Of a DNA stretch of 64,000 bases, positions 63,107 through 64,000 are shown piece by piece. Below the pieces are notes generated by a model. That model was given only the letters and a program-made list of their open reading frames with translations, was not told the DNA's origin and searched no databases. The stretch comes from Streptococcus suis (GTDB lineage Bacteria > Bacillota > Bacilli > Lactobacillales > Streptococcaceae), in the NCBI RefSeq assembly GCF_902702775.1, contig NZ_LR738724.1:558001-622000 (forward strand). Direction: 5' to 3'. The position numbers were made by a program, and so were the translations under genes. Numbering within the stretch: position 1 is the first letter of the stretch; each line of letters begins with the position of its first letter.

Positions 63107-64000
63107 GTGTTAGGTGAATTTGAGTCATTGTATGATTTGATGAATGCTTTTCCAAATGACTATTACTGTGAGCAACATTTAGAAAAAATTCGTTGGAATG
63201 GTTATGTAGTCAGTCCTTTTGATGAAACATCTAAAGTCTATAAATGCAAGAATGGTAAATACAGATGTAAAAACACTGGTAAATATTTTAATGTTAGAAC
63301 TGGTACAATGTTTGATAATACTAAAGTCTCCCTTCAAAAATGGTTTATAGCTATCTGGCTAATGGCCTCTCATAAAAAGGGCGTCTCCTCTCTACAACTA
63401 TCAAAAGACATCAACGTTACACAAAAAACAGCTTGGTTTATGCTAGAGCGTATTCGTAGATGTTTCAGTTCAGAAAATAATAATAAATTGGACGGAACTG
63501 TAGAAGTAGATGAAACCTACATCAGTGGTAAAAATAAGAATCGCCATAACTCAAAAAAAGTTAAAAATGCCTAAGGTCTCTCCCTAAAAGATAAAATCCC
63601 AGTTGTTGGTATGGGTGCACGAGAAGGAAAATTGAATGCTCATAAAGTAACCGATACAGGCACAAAAACTTTAACAGAACAAATCGTAAAATTTGTGAAA
63701 GACGCTGCCCAGCTTTACACTGATGAATGGTTAGGTTATAATAAAGTTGCGAAAATGTACGACTATGCTTTTGTAAATCATGGTGCTCGTGAATATGTAA
63801 TTGATGATGTTTATACAAATACGATTGAAGGTTTTGGGGCAGGTCTCAAACGTGGTGTACTGGGAATCTACCATTCTTGGTTTAAGAAATATCTACAAGA
63901 TTATGTAGATGAGTTTGACTTCCGTTATAATACCCGAGGCATGGCTGACAACGACTGTTCCAATCTTCTATTGTCATCTTCAGAAGTTCGTACTACATAC
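63107..64000 (+). pseudogene. IS1595-family transposase with an internal stop, cut by the window end
   Basis: A DDE transposase of the ISXO2-like group. GTG 63107 has AAGGAG upstream. N-terminal zinc-ribbon-like part (CKNGKYRCKNTGKYFNVRTGT), helix-turn-helix region (SSLQLSKDINVTQKTAWFMLERIRR), first Asp in VEVDETYISG. A TAA at 63572-63574 stops the frame; in the same frame the protein goes on after it: GMGAREGKLNA, second Asp in LYTDEWLGYN, NTIEGFGAGLKRGVLGIYH with the Glu, and DEFDFRYNTRGM. One base change (probably CAA to TAA) would explain it. The 3' end is outside the window. Confidence 0.85.

Overview
The window looks like a Streptococcus suis chromosome segment. It has about 41% GC by eye, AGGAGG-type ribosome binding sites, BOX-like streptococcal repeats, and the conserved degV - MocR regulator - yaaA block directly before a Wzy-type capsule locus, which is the classical S. 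suis order orfZ-orfY-orfX-cps. The species call is inferred from gene order and protein resemblance; no database search was possible.

Layout. 1-4.5 kb: housekeeping genes (3' part of glmU, a NUDIX hydrolase, macP, mtnN, then a pyridoxal-kinase-like gene with an ECF vitamin transporter S component). 4.7-11.5 kb: a three-gene sortase-C pilus operon whose first gene appears to be a fusion of two pilins, with a catabolite-repression-like palindrome at its predicted transcription start. 11.5-11.7 kb: a promoter, folding potential and a terminator without an ORF, a candidate small RNA. 11.7-14.0 kb: cyclophilin lipoprotein, DUF2500, a glyoxalase-like protein and an unknown. 14.0-20.4 kb: a LacI-type regulator, two ABC permeases, a binding lipoprotein and a GH32 enzyme, resembling the pneumococcal sus/fructo-oligosaccharide locus, with three perfect operators. 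20.4-44.7 kb: core genes (ftsK, rplK-rplA, murJ/ytgP, pyrH-frr, cvfB, panE, phoH, dinG, proBAC, degV, yaaA) and small accessory genes. 44.7-58.9 kb: a capsule locus with wzg-wzd-wze-wzh, a membrane 4,6-dehydratase, a short initiating sugar transferase, three glycosyltransferases, LicD, Wzy, a CDP-alditol-type cytidylyltransferase, an SDR enzyme and Wzx. 58.9-64 kb: a scarred accessory region with an ISL3 transposase remnant, a tyrosine recombinase remnant, a two-gene BcgI-like type IIB restriction-modification system on the minus strand, and an IS1595-type transposase interrupted by a stop codon.

How parts work together. The capsule genes suggest initiation with a deoxy-amino sugar, extension by GT2 and GT32-like enzymes, and decoration with an alditol phosphate (cytidylyltransferase plus SDR make the CDP donor, LicD transfers it). 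The most striking arrangement is at 62.7-63.0 kb. Nineteen perfect copies of a 7-bp repeat lie inside a small ORF whose stop codon overlaps the start codon of the type IIB methylase-nuclease. All three frames of the repeat are open on that strand, but only one frame continues to the coupled start. This makes a predicted phase-variable translational-coupling switch for the restriction-modification system, with a promoter-like sequence pointing antisense through the repeat.

Five BOX-like elements (92-207 bp) and one orphan boxB-like module are scattered through the intergenic gaps. Two genes, dinG and yaaA, have a -10 box so close to the start codon that leaderless mRNA is predicted.
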